DNA of 38,936 bases from Deltaproteobacteria bacterium (GTDB lineage Bacteria > Desulfobacterota > DSM-4660 > Desulfatiglandales > Desulfatiglandaceae), in assembly GCA_022340265.1 (NCBI GenBank), contig JAJDOH010000035.1, positions 1-38,936 on the forward strand, written 5' to 3'. The notes under the pieces are model-generated. The model was not told where the DNA came from and searched no databases. It saw only the letters and a program-made list of their open reading frames with translations. Of the stretch, positions 1 to 7,087 are shown one piece after another (the first letter of the stretch is position 1; every line of letters starts with the position of its first letter). The position numbers and the translations under genes were made by a program.

Positions 1-321
1 ATTGGCGAGAAGTTCCCCCAGTGTCTTGGCAGGTGATTCTTCAATATCCATGGCATCAATGACAATGACCGAATTGGCGAGATCTTTTCGCTTTTCTTCG
101 GTCTTGGTAGCCGTTACAACGATCTCGTCAAGTGTATTCTGAACCTCCGGAGTGGATTCCTCTTCTTCGGCCAATGCAGAAACAGGCAGAACCAGAATCA
201 ATGTGAGACCGAGCAGAAACCAACGTCTGAATACCACACGAACATTACCAACTTCATGGGAAACGGCTGAATGGATCCCACCAGATTTTTGTAAGGATAA
301 TATCAAAGGGAAATTGAACAT
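1..321 (-). CDS. TonB-dependent outer-membrane receptor, N-terminal part (partial, probably BtuB-like)
   Basis: The gene runs off the left edge, so only the first 107 codons are seen. The N-terminus has a long basic leader and a hydrophobic signal segment (residues about 33-51, ending VSALA). A TonB-box/plug start follows (DEIVVTATKTEEKRKDLANS), as in TonB-dependent receptors, which use energy from TonB to take substrates across the outer membrane. The ATG at 321 is preceded by a good ribosome binding site (GGAGG, 6-nt gap). A cobalamin riboswitch and terminator lie directly upstream, so corrinoid is the likely cargo. The substrate is inferred from regulation, not from the receptor sequence itself. 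The unusually long stretch before the signal peptide could mean a later start, but I see no better one with a binding site. Confidence 0.88.
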   Translation of the reverse strand, partial: MFNFPLILSLQKSGGIHSAVSHEVGNVRVVFRRWFLLGLTLILVLPVSALAEEEESTPEVQNTLDEIVVTATKTEEKRKDLANSVIVIDAMDIEESPAKTLGELLAN

Positions 322-412
322 GGCATGCCTCCTTTCCTGGCCCACAGCACCCAGATGAGCGGTTATCTTATAAAACCAGCTTCAGCATCTTTTTCTCTCG
401 GGGCCTGTGGGC

Positions 413-446
413 AAAAAAAACCCCGAGCCGAAAAAACGACCCGGGG
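413..446 (-). terminator. Intrinsic terminator in the leader of the TonB receptor gene
   Basis: On the minus strand a 10-bp stem (CCCCGGGTCG pairing with CGGCTCGGGG, one G-U pair, T6 loop) is followed by eight T. It sits between the cobalamin riboswitch and the receptor start codon, so it is probably the expression platform that stops transcription when cobalamin is bound. Confidence 0.85.
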
Positions 447-512
447 ATTTCCCTTTTTTATCCGCAAGATCTTACCCACACCATGCGGCCACGCAACTGA
501 TGCGAGTATTCA

Positions 513-695
513 TTCAGGCAGGTCTTCTGACTTCCTCCCCCTTTTGGCGACCTTCCCATTCACAGGAATCTGGTTTGAACAGTGGTCGAAAAAAAGTGCC
601 AAAAGCGTTGCCCTCAAAGAGAGAGCAGAGGTCACAGCGGCGGGCCCGTCCCGTTTTAACGGAGTTCCCTGTTAGGCTCATTAAGAGCACCTGAT
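513..695 (-). ncRNA. Cobalamin (AdoCbl) riboswitch upstream of the TonB receptor gene
   Basis: Read on the minus strand, the conserved class-I cobalamin riboswitch elements occur in order: GGTGC, a GGGAA box, a CGGGACGGGCCCGCCGCTGTGA core (B12 box region), a second GGGAAGG, and the terminal AGTCAGAAGACCTGCC (P2 closing box). A rho-independent terminator follows about 70 nt later and the receptor ATG about 190 nt later. It is expected to repress the downstream gene when adenosylcobalamin is plentiful. Confidence 0.93.
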
Positions 696-705
696 GTGTG
701 TTCGA

Positions 706-734
706 TTTTTAATAGTGATTGGTCATAAAGTCAA
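706..734 (-). promoter_or_regulatory. Sigma-70-type promoter for riboswitch 1
   Basis: On the minus strand TTGACT (729-734), a 17-nt spacer and TAAAAA (706-711) precede the riboswitch 5' end by about 10 nt. The promoter begins only 7 nt after the stop codon of the BtuF-CbiZ gene, so some read-through from that gene is also possible. Confidence 0.55.
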
Positions 735-741
735 GCCAAAA

Positions 742-2799
742 TCATTTTGGTTTTGGATTCTCATCGGAAGAAGGTGCATATCGAAAAGAAATACCGTTTA
801 AAACCGCGTTTAAGGACATTTTTAAGGGTAATGGGATGTCCTCCATTTGAACCAGGTCCCTGGGTTGGGGAATGTCTCTGCCGGCAATCTCCTGCGCCAC
901 GGCGTTGCACCAACGCTGGTAGCTGCTAAGATCCTTTATCAAGCCTCTACGGTAATCGTTGCTCAACGCAAAAGCAGCTTCCAGAAAACCGGCATAGCGG
1001 GGATCCATGAGAATTTCCTCCAGGGCAACCGTCGCCTCTCCCTTTTTGGCCATACAGTCGCACTGCGCCTCGGAAACCAGTTCATAGGGACTGATATGCC
1101 GTTCGTAAAGGCGTTGAAAGACGCTGCGATTCGGCACAAGGGCGTTTTGTTCCGCCACCGCTTCCATAACCCCCTGGTATACGGCTCCAGCAATGAGTTC
1201 ACCCATTTTGGTGTGCCCGCCGGCGTTTTCAATTAAAAGCCCGGTTCCCTGCACCACCATAATATTATCGGTGCCAGTTCCCGTCGCCTGATAAGTTGCA
1301 GGCGTCGGGGTGCTTCTCACATCCAGATCCATTAAAGCGGCGGTTTTGGCTTCGGTGGCGCTGATAATGGCCCGGGTCATGGCACGGGTGGAGAGTTTCA
1401 TATTGGCTAAAAGAATGATGTTGATGGTACCCGGTTCATAATATTTTCCCTCATCCTTGCCCATTCGCAGTGCATTCGATTTGACGCCGGCCGTCACCAG
1501 GGCGTAAACCACCATGCCTCTGAACTGTTTTCGAACGACGGCGATGTGGTCCATATCCGCGCCGGTGAAAAGGAAGGACGCCGTATCAACGGATACGCCC
1601 AAAATATCGTAGATGAGGGCACGCGACTTTTCCAGCCCCTTCATGTGCTCAAGGGCCCAGGCGGGCGGCGGTGAGTAATGGTTTCCCACCGTCTGAATTC
1701 CCGTTCGTTCCCCCTCAAGGGTTGACACAACGGTCATCGCCTGGGTGAAATCAATCCTCAACGTTTTGTTCAGAAAATCGTTGATGGTGCTGTAGACGAT
1801 CTGTGCGCCTTTGATGTAGTCCAGTTGAATGTTGAGTTTTCGGGATTTCTGTATTTTACTATCCAGGATCTGAAAGGCCTCTTGGGAAAAACGTTTTGCA
1901 TAGATCCTCGACGAAAGCCAGCTCACAAAGGTGCCGGTGTTGGTAGCGGCCCGGCAGGTGAGCTCGCAGGGGAAGAAGAAAATTCTTCCATTTTTCACGG
2001 CATCCACGTCTTTCCATCCGCGACGCGTGAGAAAGGTTTCAGCGGTCTTTCGATCGCCGCCGCATCCAAAGATGACCTGGGGATTGAATTGGGTCCATTC
2101 TTCCAGGGTGACGGGGGTTACGGCGCCTTTTCTGCCGAAGTTGGGGGGAATGCCACCCGCTGCCCGAATCATCTCATTCTGGAAAGAGTCACTTCCGGGT
2201 GTCATAACGGCATCACGGCCCATCAGGCGAATCACCCGTTGTCGGTCTTTTACGGGGATTTTTGCCACCTTCTGGGCAATTATCTGTAGCTGGTCATCAA
2301 TGGTTTTTACCACTTCTCGGGCCTGGGTTTCCTTTTGGAAGATTTTTCCCAGCAACAGAATTTTTTCCCGACCGTCCACCATGGAGTTGGTTTCAAGCTC
2401 AACCAGCTGAACCGCACTGTTCTTGAATCGTTCTCTCAATCCTTTATGGAGCGCGGAATGAAATATGATTTGGGGATGTTGGGATTCGATCAAGTCGAGG
2501 GATGGTGAAAAATAGCCCCCAACGATGGGTTTGGTTGCATTTTCAACAGGATACACGTCGTGATAGGTTACGGCGGAGATTTTATCTCCTGCGCCGATTT
2601 TATTTATGATCTCGGTAACGGAAGGTACCAGTGACACCACGCGTTTTGGCGCCTGGTTGATGACAATGGTGTTGCCGGCATCATCCATAAACTGAAAGGC
2701 GATGGAAGTCGCAGGAAATGCCAACACAAAAAGTAAGATGATTATAACATGGAACAGTCGGTGCGTTATGCCGTGCGGAAAGCCGTTCTGATGATGCAT
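742..2799 (-). CDS. Exported BtuF-like corrinoid-binding protein fused to CbiZ (adenosylcobinamide amidohydrolase)
   Basis: A 685-residue two-domain protein. Residues about 10-35 form a hydrophobic signal segment (LFHVIIILLFVLAFPATSIA). Residues about 36-310 resemble the periplasmic B12/siderophore-binding protein BtuF (PKRVVSLVPSVTEI, then VTPVTLEEW and NPQVIFGCGG). Residues about 340-570 match the CbiZ family (GNHYSPPPAW, DTASFLFTGADMDHIAVV, TGTGTDNIMVVQGTG). CbiZ removes the nucleotide-loop aminopropanol arm, giving cobyrate for re-synthesis. The last ~115 residues (570-685) are helical and not recognised. The ATG at 2799 has GAGG 9 nt upstream. The gene lies behind its own cobalamin riboswitch and beside a riboswitch-controlled TonB receptor. 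What is odd is that the signal peptide would put an amidohydrolase in the periplasm. BtuC and BtuD are not in view. Confidence 0.88.
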   Translation of the reverse strand: MHHQNGFPHGITHRLFHVIIILLFVLAFPATSIAFQFMDDAGNTIVINQAPKRVVSLVPSVTEIINKIGAGDKISAVTYHDVYPVENATKPIVGGYFSPSLDLIESQHPQIIFHSALHKGLRERFKNSAVQLVELETNSMVDGREKILLLGKIFQKETQAREVVKTIDDQLQIIAQKVAKIPVKDRQRVIRLMGRDAVMTPGSDSFQNEMIRAAGGIPPNFGRKGAVTPVTLEEWTQFNPQVIFGCGGDRKTAETFLTRRGWKDVDAVKNGRIFFFPCELTCRAATNTGTFVSWLSSRIYAKRFSQEAFQILDSKIQKSRKLNIQLDYIKGAQIVYSTINDFLNKTLRIDFTQAMTVVSTLEGERTGIQTVGNHYSPPPAWALEHMKGLEKSRALIYDILGVSVDTASFLFTGADMDHIAVVRKQFRGMVVYALVTAGVKSNALRMGKDEGKYYEPGTINIILLANMKLSTRAMTRAIISATEAKTAALMDLDVRSTPTPATYQATGTGTDNIMVVQGTGLLIENAGGHTKMGELIAGAVYQGVMEAVAEQNALVPNRSVFQRLYERHISPYELVSEAQCDCMAKKGEATVALEEILMDPRYAGFLEAAFALSNDYRRGLIKDLSSYQRWCNAVAQEIAGRDIPQPRDLVQMEDIPLPLKMSLNAVLNGISFRYAPSSDENPKPK

Positions 2800-2856
2800 T
2801 TAAAAAATCCTCGATTGCGTTTTATGAGAGATTATCGGTGATCAAGGCGAATCTTC

Positions 2857-2895
2857 AAAAAAAAATCCTCGAGCCGATTCGGTCGACCCAAGGAT
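2857..2895 (-). terminator. Intrinsic terminator in the leader of the BtuF-CbiZ gene
   Basis: On the minus strand a 12-bp stem (ATCCTTGGGTCG with CGGCTCGAGGAT, three wobble pairs) closes a short loop and is followed by nine T. It lies between riboswitch 2 and the start codon. It shares the GGGTCG...CGGCTCG core and the preceding AAAAAAGGG with the terminator at 413-446. Confidence 0.87.
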
Positions 2896-2960
2896 TACCC
2901 TTTTTTCTCCATGAGGTTGATGGGATTTGCCAGCAGTCCGTGGAGGCAAACCCTTTTCTG

Positions 2961-3140
2961 TTCAGGCAGGTCTTCTGACTCCCGGATCTTTCTAATAACC
3001 GCGCCTTCCCATCAAACAATCAGCACTTGGAAGCGTTGAGTGCACGGCAGTGGCATATTGCGGTTGTCGTCCCCGGTCACAGCGGCGGGCCCGTCCCGTA
3101 TTCACGGTGTTCCCTATTAAGCAAATGAATGCACCTGAGC
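2961..3140 (-). ncRNA. Cobalamin (AdoCbl) riboswitch upstream of the BtuF-CbiZ gene
   Basis: Minus-strand elements in order: GGTGC, AATAGGGAA, the GGGACGGGCCCGCCGCTGTGACC core, GCCACTG, GGGAAGGCGCG and the closing AGTCAGAAGACCTGCCTGAA. A bulged 9-bp hairpin (2922-2953) lies between the aptamer and the terminator. Layout and conserved blocks match the riboswitch at 513-695 closely, which points to duplication of the whole leader. Confidence 0.94.
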
Positions 3141-3146
3141 CATCAG

Positions 3147-3174
3147 AGTGTAACAACTTGCGCTCAAAAGTCAA
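3147..3174 (-). promoter_or_regulatory. Sigma-70-type promoter for riboswitch 2
   Basis: On the minus strand TTGACT (3169-3174), a 16-nt spacer and TACACT (3147-3152) would start transcription near 3140, right at the 5' end of the riboswitch. It has the same -35 hexamer as the promoter of riboswitch 1. Confidence 0.6.
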
Positions 3175-3222
3175 ATGCAATTTTTTTGATAAACTATATA
3201 AATAAAGTGAGAGATGAATTGG

Positions 3223-3251
3223 TTGACAAATATCGTATAAAGGCGATATTT
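3223..3251 (+). promoter_or_regulatory. Candidate promoter/operator of the acyl-CoA synthetase gene
   Basis: A TTGACA box (3223-3228) runs into an inverted repeat, AAATATCG (3228-3235), an 8-nt spacer and CGATATTT (3244-3251). The second arm falls where a -10 box would be (17-nt spacing gives the poor ATATTT). The layout resembles a repressor operator overlapping a promoter. The regulator is unknown. Confidence 0.4.
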
Positions 3252-3334
3252 CAAAGACATTACATTTTTGAGACTTGATTCGTTTTGCCGGTGTGTATCC
3301 TGTTTCGATCATTGAGATTAAGCAGGAGTAGCGT

Positions 3335-3355
3335 ATGTTTGAAATCTCACCCTAA
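3335..3355 (+). CDS. Possible six-codon leader ORF before the acyl-CoA synthetase gene
   Basis: ATG at 3335 is preceded by AGGAG (3324-3328) at an ideal 6-nt gap and encodes MFEISP followed by TAA at 3353-3355. The stop lies just before the ribosome binding site of the synthetase (start 3373). It could act by translational coupling, or be chance. There is no protein-level evidence. Confidence 0.28.
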   Translation: MFEISP

Positions 3356-3372
3356 ATTCGGAGGATTCCGCC

Positions 3373-5118
3373 ATGGCATTCAAACCCTGGGATACCCCTT
3401 TCTGGCCCGAAGGTGTGCCCCGTGAGATCACGGGATACGAAAAACCGCTTTTTTCTCTTCTTGATGAATCTGCAAAAAACTTTCCAAACCAAACCTATAC
3501 CATCTTTAACGGCCGGTTAAAATCATATGCCGACGTTAAAGCGACTTCGGATCGCCTGGCTCACTTCCTGAGCAAGCAGGGGATTCAAAAGGGAGCGCGG
3601 GTGGCCGTTTTTCTGCCGAATCTGCCCCATTTCCCGGAGATTTTTTTCGGAGTTCTCAAAGCCGGTGCGACCTGTGTCACCTGCAATCCGCTCTACACCG
3701 CAACGGAGTTGAATTACCAGCTCAAAGACTCAGGGGCCAGAATTGTATTCTGCATGGATCATCCCCAGTTTTACCCCACGGTGGTGGAAGCCATTAAAAG
3801 GACCGATGTGGAACAGGTCGTCATTTGCAGCGTCAAATCGTATCTGCCACCGCTCATGGCATTCATGGGTAGTCTGCTGGGAAAGATTCCCAAAGCCGAA
3901 AGGCATGAGCCGGGTCACCTTCTCTTTGATGATGTGGTGAAGCAGTATTCCCCCGAACCGCCGGAAATTGAAATCGACCCCGCTGAAGATCTGGCTCTCA
4001 TTCTGTACACCGGGGGTACCACGGGAAGGCCCAAAGGGGCCTGCCTGACGCACTCCAATTTCATGGCCAACGTGACGGCACTGGACGAGTGGTCCCTTTT
4101 TGCTCAGGCGCCGGGCGCAAAACCGGAAAGACTGAAGCGGGGAGGGTACCAGACCATCCTGGGGATTCTCCCGTGGTATCACAGTTTCGGCCTGACTTGC
4201 GGCATGTTACATTCGTGCCTGCTGGGCGGAAAGCTCGTCTGTATTCCCGATCCAAGGGCCGGTAAACCGCCTTTTGCGGAGGTTTTAAAGGCAGTTCAAA
4301 AATACAGACCGACTCTCATGCCCGCGGTCCCCACCATTTTTGTGGCGTTTGTTAACCATCCCCATATTGACAACTATGATTTGAGTTCATTCCTTTGTTG
4401 CGTATCGGGCGGCGCACCACTTCCGCCTGAAGTTTTCCGGCAATTTGAAGCCAAAACAGGGGCCATCATATATGAAGGGTATGGCTTGAGCGAAACGTCT
4501 CCCATTGCCAGCGGCAATCCCGCCAATACGGAAACCCGTAAAATAGGCAGTATTGGGTTCCCGTTTCCCAGTACCGACATCAAGGTGCTGGATCTCGACA
4601 CGGGAGAGAAGGAATTGCCACGAGGGGAGGACGGCGAAATTGCCATTTGCGGCCTCCAGGTCATGAAAGGATACTGGAACAAGCCCGAGGAGACAGCGGC
4701 CGTATTTCGGAACATTGACGGTATGCGGTACTTTCTGAGCGGCGATATCGGGCATATCGACGAGGATGGCTTTATCGTCATCACGGACCGCAAAAAGGAT
4801 TTGGTCCTCGTGGGGGGGTTCAACGTCTATCCAAGAGAGGTGGAGGATGTTTTGTTCGAACATCCCAAGGTGGCCATGGCGGCGGTCATCGGTGTGCCTG
4901 ACGAGCGAAGCGGTGAAGCCGTTAAAGCCTTCATCCAGCTGAAACCGGGAGAGACCGCCGCCGAAGAAGAGATCCTTTCCTATTGCAAGGAAAACATGGC
5001 CGGGTATAAACGGCCTCGGCTGATCGAGTTTCGCGATGAACTCCCGGTATCCGCAGTCGGAAAGGTGCTGCGACGTGTGCTGCGGGATGAGGAGCTGAAA
5101 AAAGGGCAAAAAGAGTAA
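3373..5118 (+). CDS. Long-chain-fatty-acid--CoA ligase (AMP-forming acyl-CoA synthetase, FadD-like)
   Basis: A 581-residue member of the AMP-binding (ANL) superfamily, which activates carboxylic acids with ATP to acyl-AMP and then acyl-CoA in the cytoplasm. The family motifs appear in order: P-loop YTGGTTGRPKG (from residue ~212), GYGLSETSP (~368), SGDIGHIDEDGF and the hinge RKKDLVLVGGFNVYPREVE (~475), and the C-terminal catalytic lysine in SAVGKVLRR (~562). The length is normal for FadD-type enzymes. The ATG at 3373 follows GGAGG with an 8-nt gap. No partner genes of beta-oxidation are adjacent, so chain length is undetermined. A stem-loop terminator follows directly. Confidence 0.93.
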   Translation: MAFKPWDTPFWPEGVPREITGYEKPLFSLLDESAKNFPNQTYTIFNGRLKSYADVKATSDRLAHFLSKQGIQKGARVAVFLPNLPHFPEIFFGVLKAGATCVTCNPLYTATELNYQLKDSGARIVFCMDHPQFYPTVVEAIKRTDVEQVVICSVKSYLPPLMAFMGSLLGKIPKAERHEPGHLLFDDVVKQYSPEPPEIEIDPAEDLALILYTGGTTGRPKGACLTHSNFMANVTALDEWSLFAQAPGAKPERLKRGGYQTILGILPWYHSFGLTCGMLHSCLLGGKLVCIPDPRAGKPPFAEVLKAVQKYRPTLMPAVPTIFVAFVNHPHIDNYDLSSFLCCVSGGAPLPPEVFRQFEAKTGAIIYEGYGLSETSPIASGNPANTETRKIGSIGFPFPSTDIKVLDLDTGEKELPRGEDGEIAICGLQVMKGYWNKPEETAAVFRNIDGMRYFLSGDIGHIDEDGFIVITDRKKDLVLVGGFNVYPREVEDVLFEHPKVAMAAVIGVPDERSGEAVKAFIQLKPGETAAEEEILSYCKENMAGYKRPRLIEFRDELPVSAVGKVLRRVLRDEELKKGQKE

Positions 5119-5141
5119 TTGCCCACGTTATTGCTCTTTTT
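5108..5141. terminator. Bidirectional terminator between convergent genes
   Basis: AAAAAGAG (5108-5115) pairs with CTCTTTTT (5134-5141). The stem extends through one wobble and three A-T pairs to about 12 bp with a 10-nt loop. The A-tract and T-tract flanks serve both strands. It overlaps the last codons of the acyl-CoA synthetase and lies before the stop of the convergent lipoprotein gene. Confidence 0.75.
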
Positions 5142-5156
5142 GTGATGCCGGTTGCA

Positions 5157-6257
5157 TCAGCGATGGGCACCCACAAAGGAAACCTTCCAGAGGCCCACAT
5201 CGCTGACCCACATGGGTTGACTCGTCCAGTTTTTGCCGCCATCTGTTGTGTGAAGGATTACCCCCGCAGGCAGGTCCGGGAATGCCCTTACAAGTTGAAT
5301 GCCCACCACCCAGGCGGTGTTTTCATCAAAACAGGTCACCCCTTCGTATTCGTACGCGGAATAATTCTTAGGCCTCATGATGTCACTGATGACCTTTCCA
5401 TCCACCAGTTGTACACGGATAATGCTGCCACCGTTGGCGCCCCCATGATTTTGGACTGCCCAGACCGTGTCCGTATCGGGGGCGCAGATGTCGTCCAAAT
5501 CACCGGGGCCGGAAATATCGGGAGCATCCAATTGCCAGTTATTTCCACCATCCAAAGTGCGGAAGATATTTGCATCTGGTCTGGTTTGCGCCCAGGCCAC
5601 TTGAGAGTCAACAATACTGACGCCCATGGGGCCGAAACCGGTCTCAAAAGGATCCGGGTTGTTAAGGGTTTCCCGGTACCAGGTTTGACCGAAATCAGGC
5701 GAATGAATCATGCCCTTTTCGCCGCTGCCATGATCGGCGATCCAGATGTCCTCTCCTTTTGCGTCTATGCGATTGACCTGTTTGATGGTGATCCCTTCGT
5801 GAGGTATAACGGTCCAGGTTTCACCCCCGTCAAGGGTTTGCATGACGATGCCCGTGAGGGTGACCGCCCATGCAATTTGTCTGGAAAGCCCTTTGATGCC
5901 TTTCATCACATCAATTACACCGTCCGGAAGTCTTTGCAGTTCCCAGTTGACACCCCCATCAGCTGTATGGAGAATCGCCCCGGTTTCATCGGAGCCCACC
6001 GCCGCCCAGGCGGTCCATTCATCTACCGCACTGATATCATTTCCGGTCATCCCTTTCCAAAGAGAAGGATCACCCTGCTCTTCCCAGATGAGACCGCCGT
6101 TTTCCGTATGAAGGATGGCGGCTGTGTTGTCTTCTCGATAGCCGATTGCCCAGCCGACCTTTCCCGGCTCTGTCGGAGTATTGTTATCATCACCACTGCA
6201 GGCGAGGAGTGAAAAAATGACGGCCATAAGAAGCATCCACATTGCATAGCGTTTCAT
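5157..6257 (-). CDS. Ycf48/HCF136-like beta-propeller lipoprotein (BNR-type repeats)
   Basis: A 366-residue protein with a lipoprotein signal (MKRYAMWMLLMAVIFSLLAC, lipidated Cys20). Six or seven repeats of the form AW.VG....ILHT.DGG.NW follow (for example ILHTADGGVNWE, MQTLDGGETWT, IFRTLDGGNNWQ, ILHTTDGGKNWT). This pattern is typical of sialidase/Ycf48-like beta-propellers. In oxygenic phototrophs Ycf48 helps assemble photosystem II; in other bacteria the role of such lipoproteins is unknown and probably concerns the cell envelope. The start at 6257 has GGAGA at a good distance. A longer reading from 6344 would place a non-signal extension before the lipobox and is unlikely. The gene stands alone, convergent with the acyl-CoA synthetase. 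Confidence 0.82.
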   Translation of the reverse strand: MKRYAMWMLLMAVIFSLLACSGDDNNTPTEPGKVGWAIGYREDNTAAILHTENGGLIWEEQGDPSLWKGMTGNDISAVDEWTAWAAVGSDETGAILHTADGGVNWELQRLPDGVIDVMKGIKGLSRQIAWAVTLTGIVMQTLDGGETWTVIPHEGITIKQVNRIDAKGEDIWIADHGSGEKGMIHSPDFGQTWYRETLNNPDPFETGFGPMGVSIVDSQVAWAQTRPDANIFRTLDGGNNWQLDAPDISGPGDLDDICAPDTDTVWAVQNHGGANGGSIIRVQLVDGKVISDIMRPKNYSAYEYEGVTCFDENTAWVVGIQLVRAFPDLPAGVILHTTDGGKNWTSQPMWVSDVGLWKVSFVGAHR

Positions 6258-6395
6258 GGTTTTCTCCTGATTCTTTAGCATCATAAGCGAAAAGTCGACT
6301 GGAACAGACAGCATTTGTTGGAAAATCTTTCTCAAGATATTCAAAAGAAGTATGCCAAAATTTTCAAGTTTTTTTTTAATAAATAGAAAATATTT

Positions 6396-6423
6396 TTGCC
6401 AGTGGAAGGGAAAATGTTATGAT
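6396..6423 (+). promoter_or_regulatory. Sigma-70-type promoter upstream of the SDR gene
   Basis: TTGCCA (6396-6401), a 16-nt spacer and TATGAT (6418-6423, five of six consensus) follow an A/T-tract that could act as an UP element. It leaves a leader of about 180 nt before the start at 6611. Apart from this site I see nothing else in the 350-nt gap 6258-6610. Confidence 0.6.
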
Positions 6424-6610
6424 CATTTTAGCATCATTCGTTCAGCTTCTTTTAGAAGTTCATACCATCAGCTCTGAAATGAAGGAGATGCCAGTGGCCA
6501 CACATCTTCGCAGTTGCCAATTTGCACGGCAATTCTTAAAAATCAGATGCTGCATTTCGATGGGACATTTTTGCTGCAATTTTTTTAAAATCAGATAACA
6601 GGAGTTTTCG

Positions 6611-7012
6611 ATGCCTTCATCCATCCTGATCACCGGTGCCTCTTCAGGAATCGGAAAAGCGCTCGCCTTTGAACTTGGAAAAAGAGGGTATTCACTGGCA
6701 TTGGCGGCCCGTTCAGCCGAACGCCTTAAGCAGATTCAGGCGGATATTCAATCCGCGTACGAACCGCCGGCAGTGGCCGTTCGGCCGCTGGATGTACGGG
6801 ATTATGATGATGTGTATAGGGCCGTCGATGAAATGGCTGAGCAACTGTGCGGCCTGGATATTGTTTTTGCCAATGCGGGGGTCTGGCTGAGGGAAAGGGT
6901 CGGGCGCGGTGATTTTGAAAAAGCCAAATCCGCGACGGTCCCCGTTTTCCCATGGAATGTGATTGGACGCGTGATGAAAATGCTTCCGGCCGGCGTGATT
7001 GCTAAAATCTGA
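6611..7012 (+). pseudogene. Short-chain dehydrogenase (SDR) with an internal in-frame deletion
   Basis: A 133-residue reading frame begins as a classical SDR: LITGASSGIGKALA (NAD(P)-binding TGxxxGxG, residues 7-15), then DVRDYDD and the NAG motif in IVFANAG (residues 84-90). At about residue 108 it jumps from EKAKSA to TVPVFPWNVIGRVMKMLP, which resembles the extreme C-terminus of the same SDR subfamily. Full-length relatives are about 250 residues. The missing ~115 residues hold the catalytic Ser and the YxxxK pair, so no SDR catalysis is expected. The frame stays open across the junction, and the promoter and binding site (AGGAG, 6-nt gap) look intact. A short protein may therefore still be made. 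The subfamily comparison is from memory of related proteins, not a search. Confidence 0.7.
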
Positions 7013-7087
7013 TTCGGTTATGTTGCGGTCTTCGGTCCTAAACAGCTCGTATTTTCCGCTTTCAAAGAGCCATTCCCTTGCTCAGCC

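Noticed and set aside
5142..6212. Long open frame (356 codons) on the plus strand
   Set aside because: It lies opposite the Ycf48-like lipoprotein, has low-complexity, non-family sequence and no binding site; the repeats on the minus strand are clearly the coding ones.
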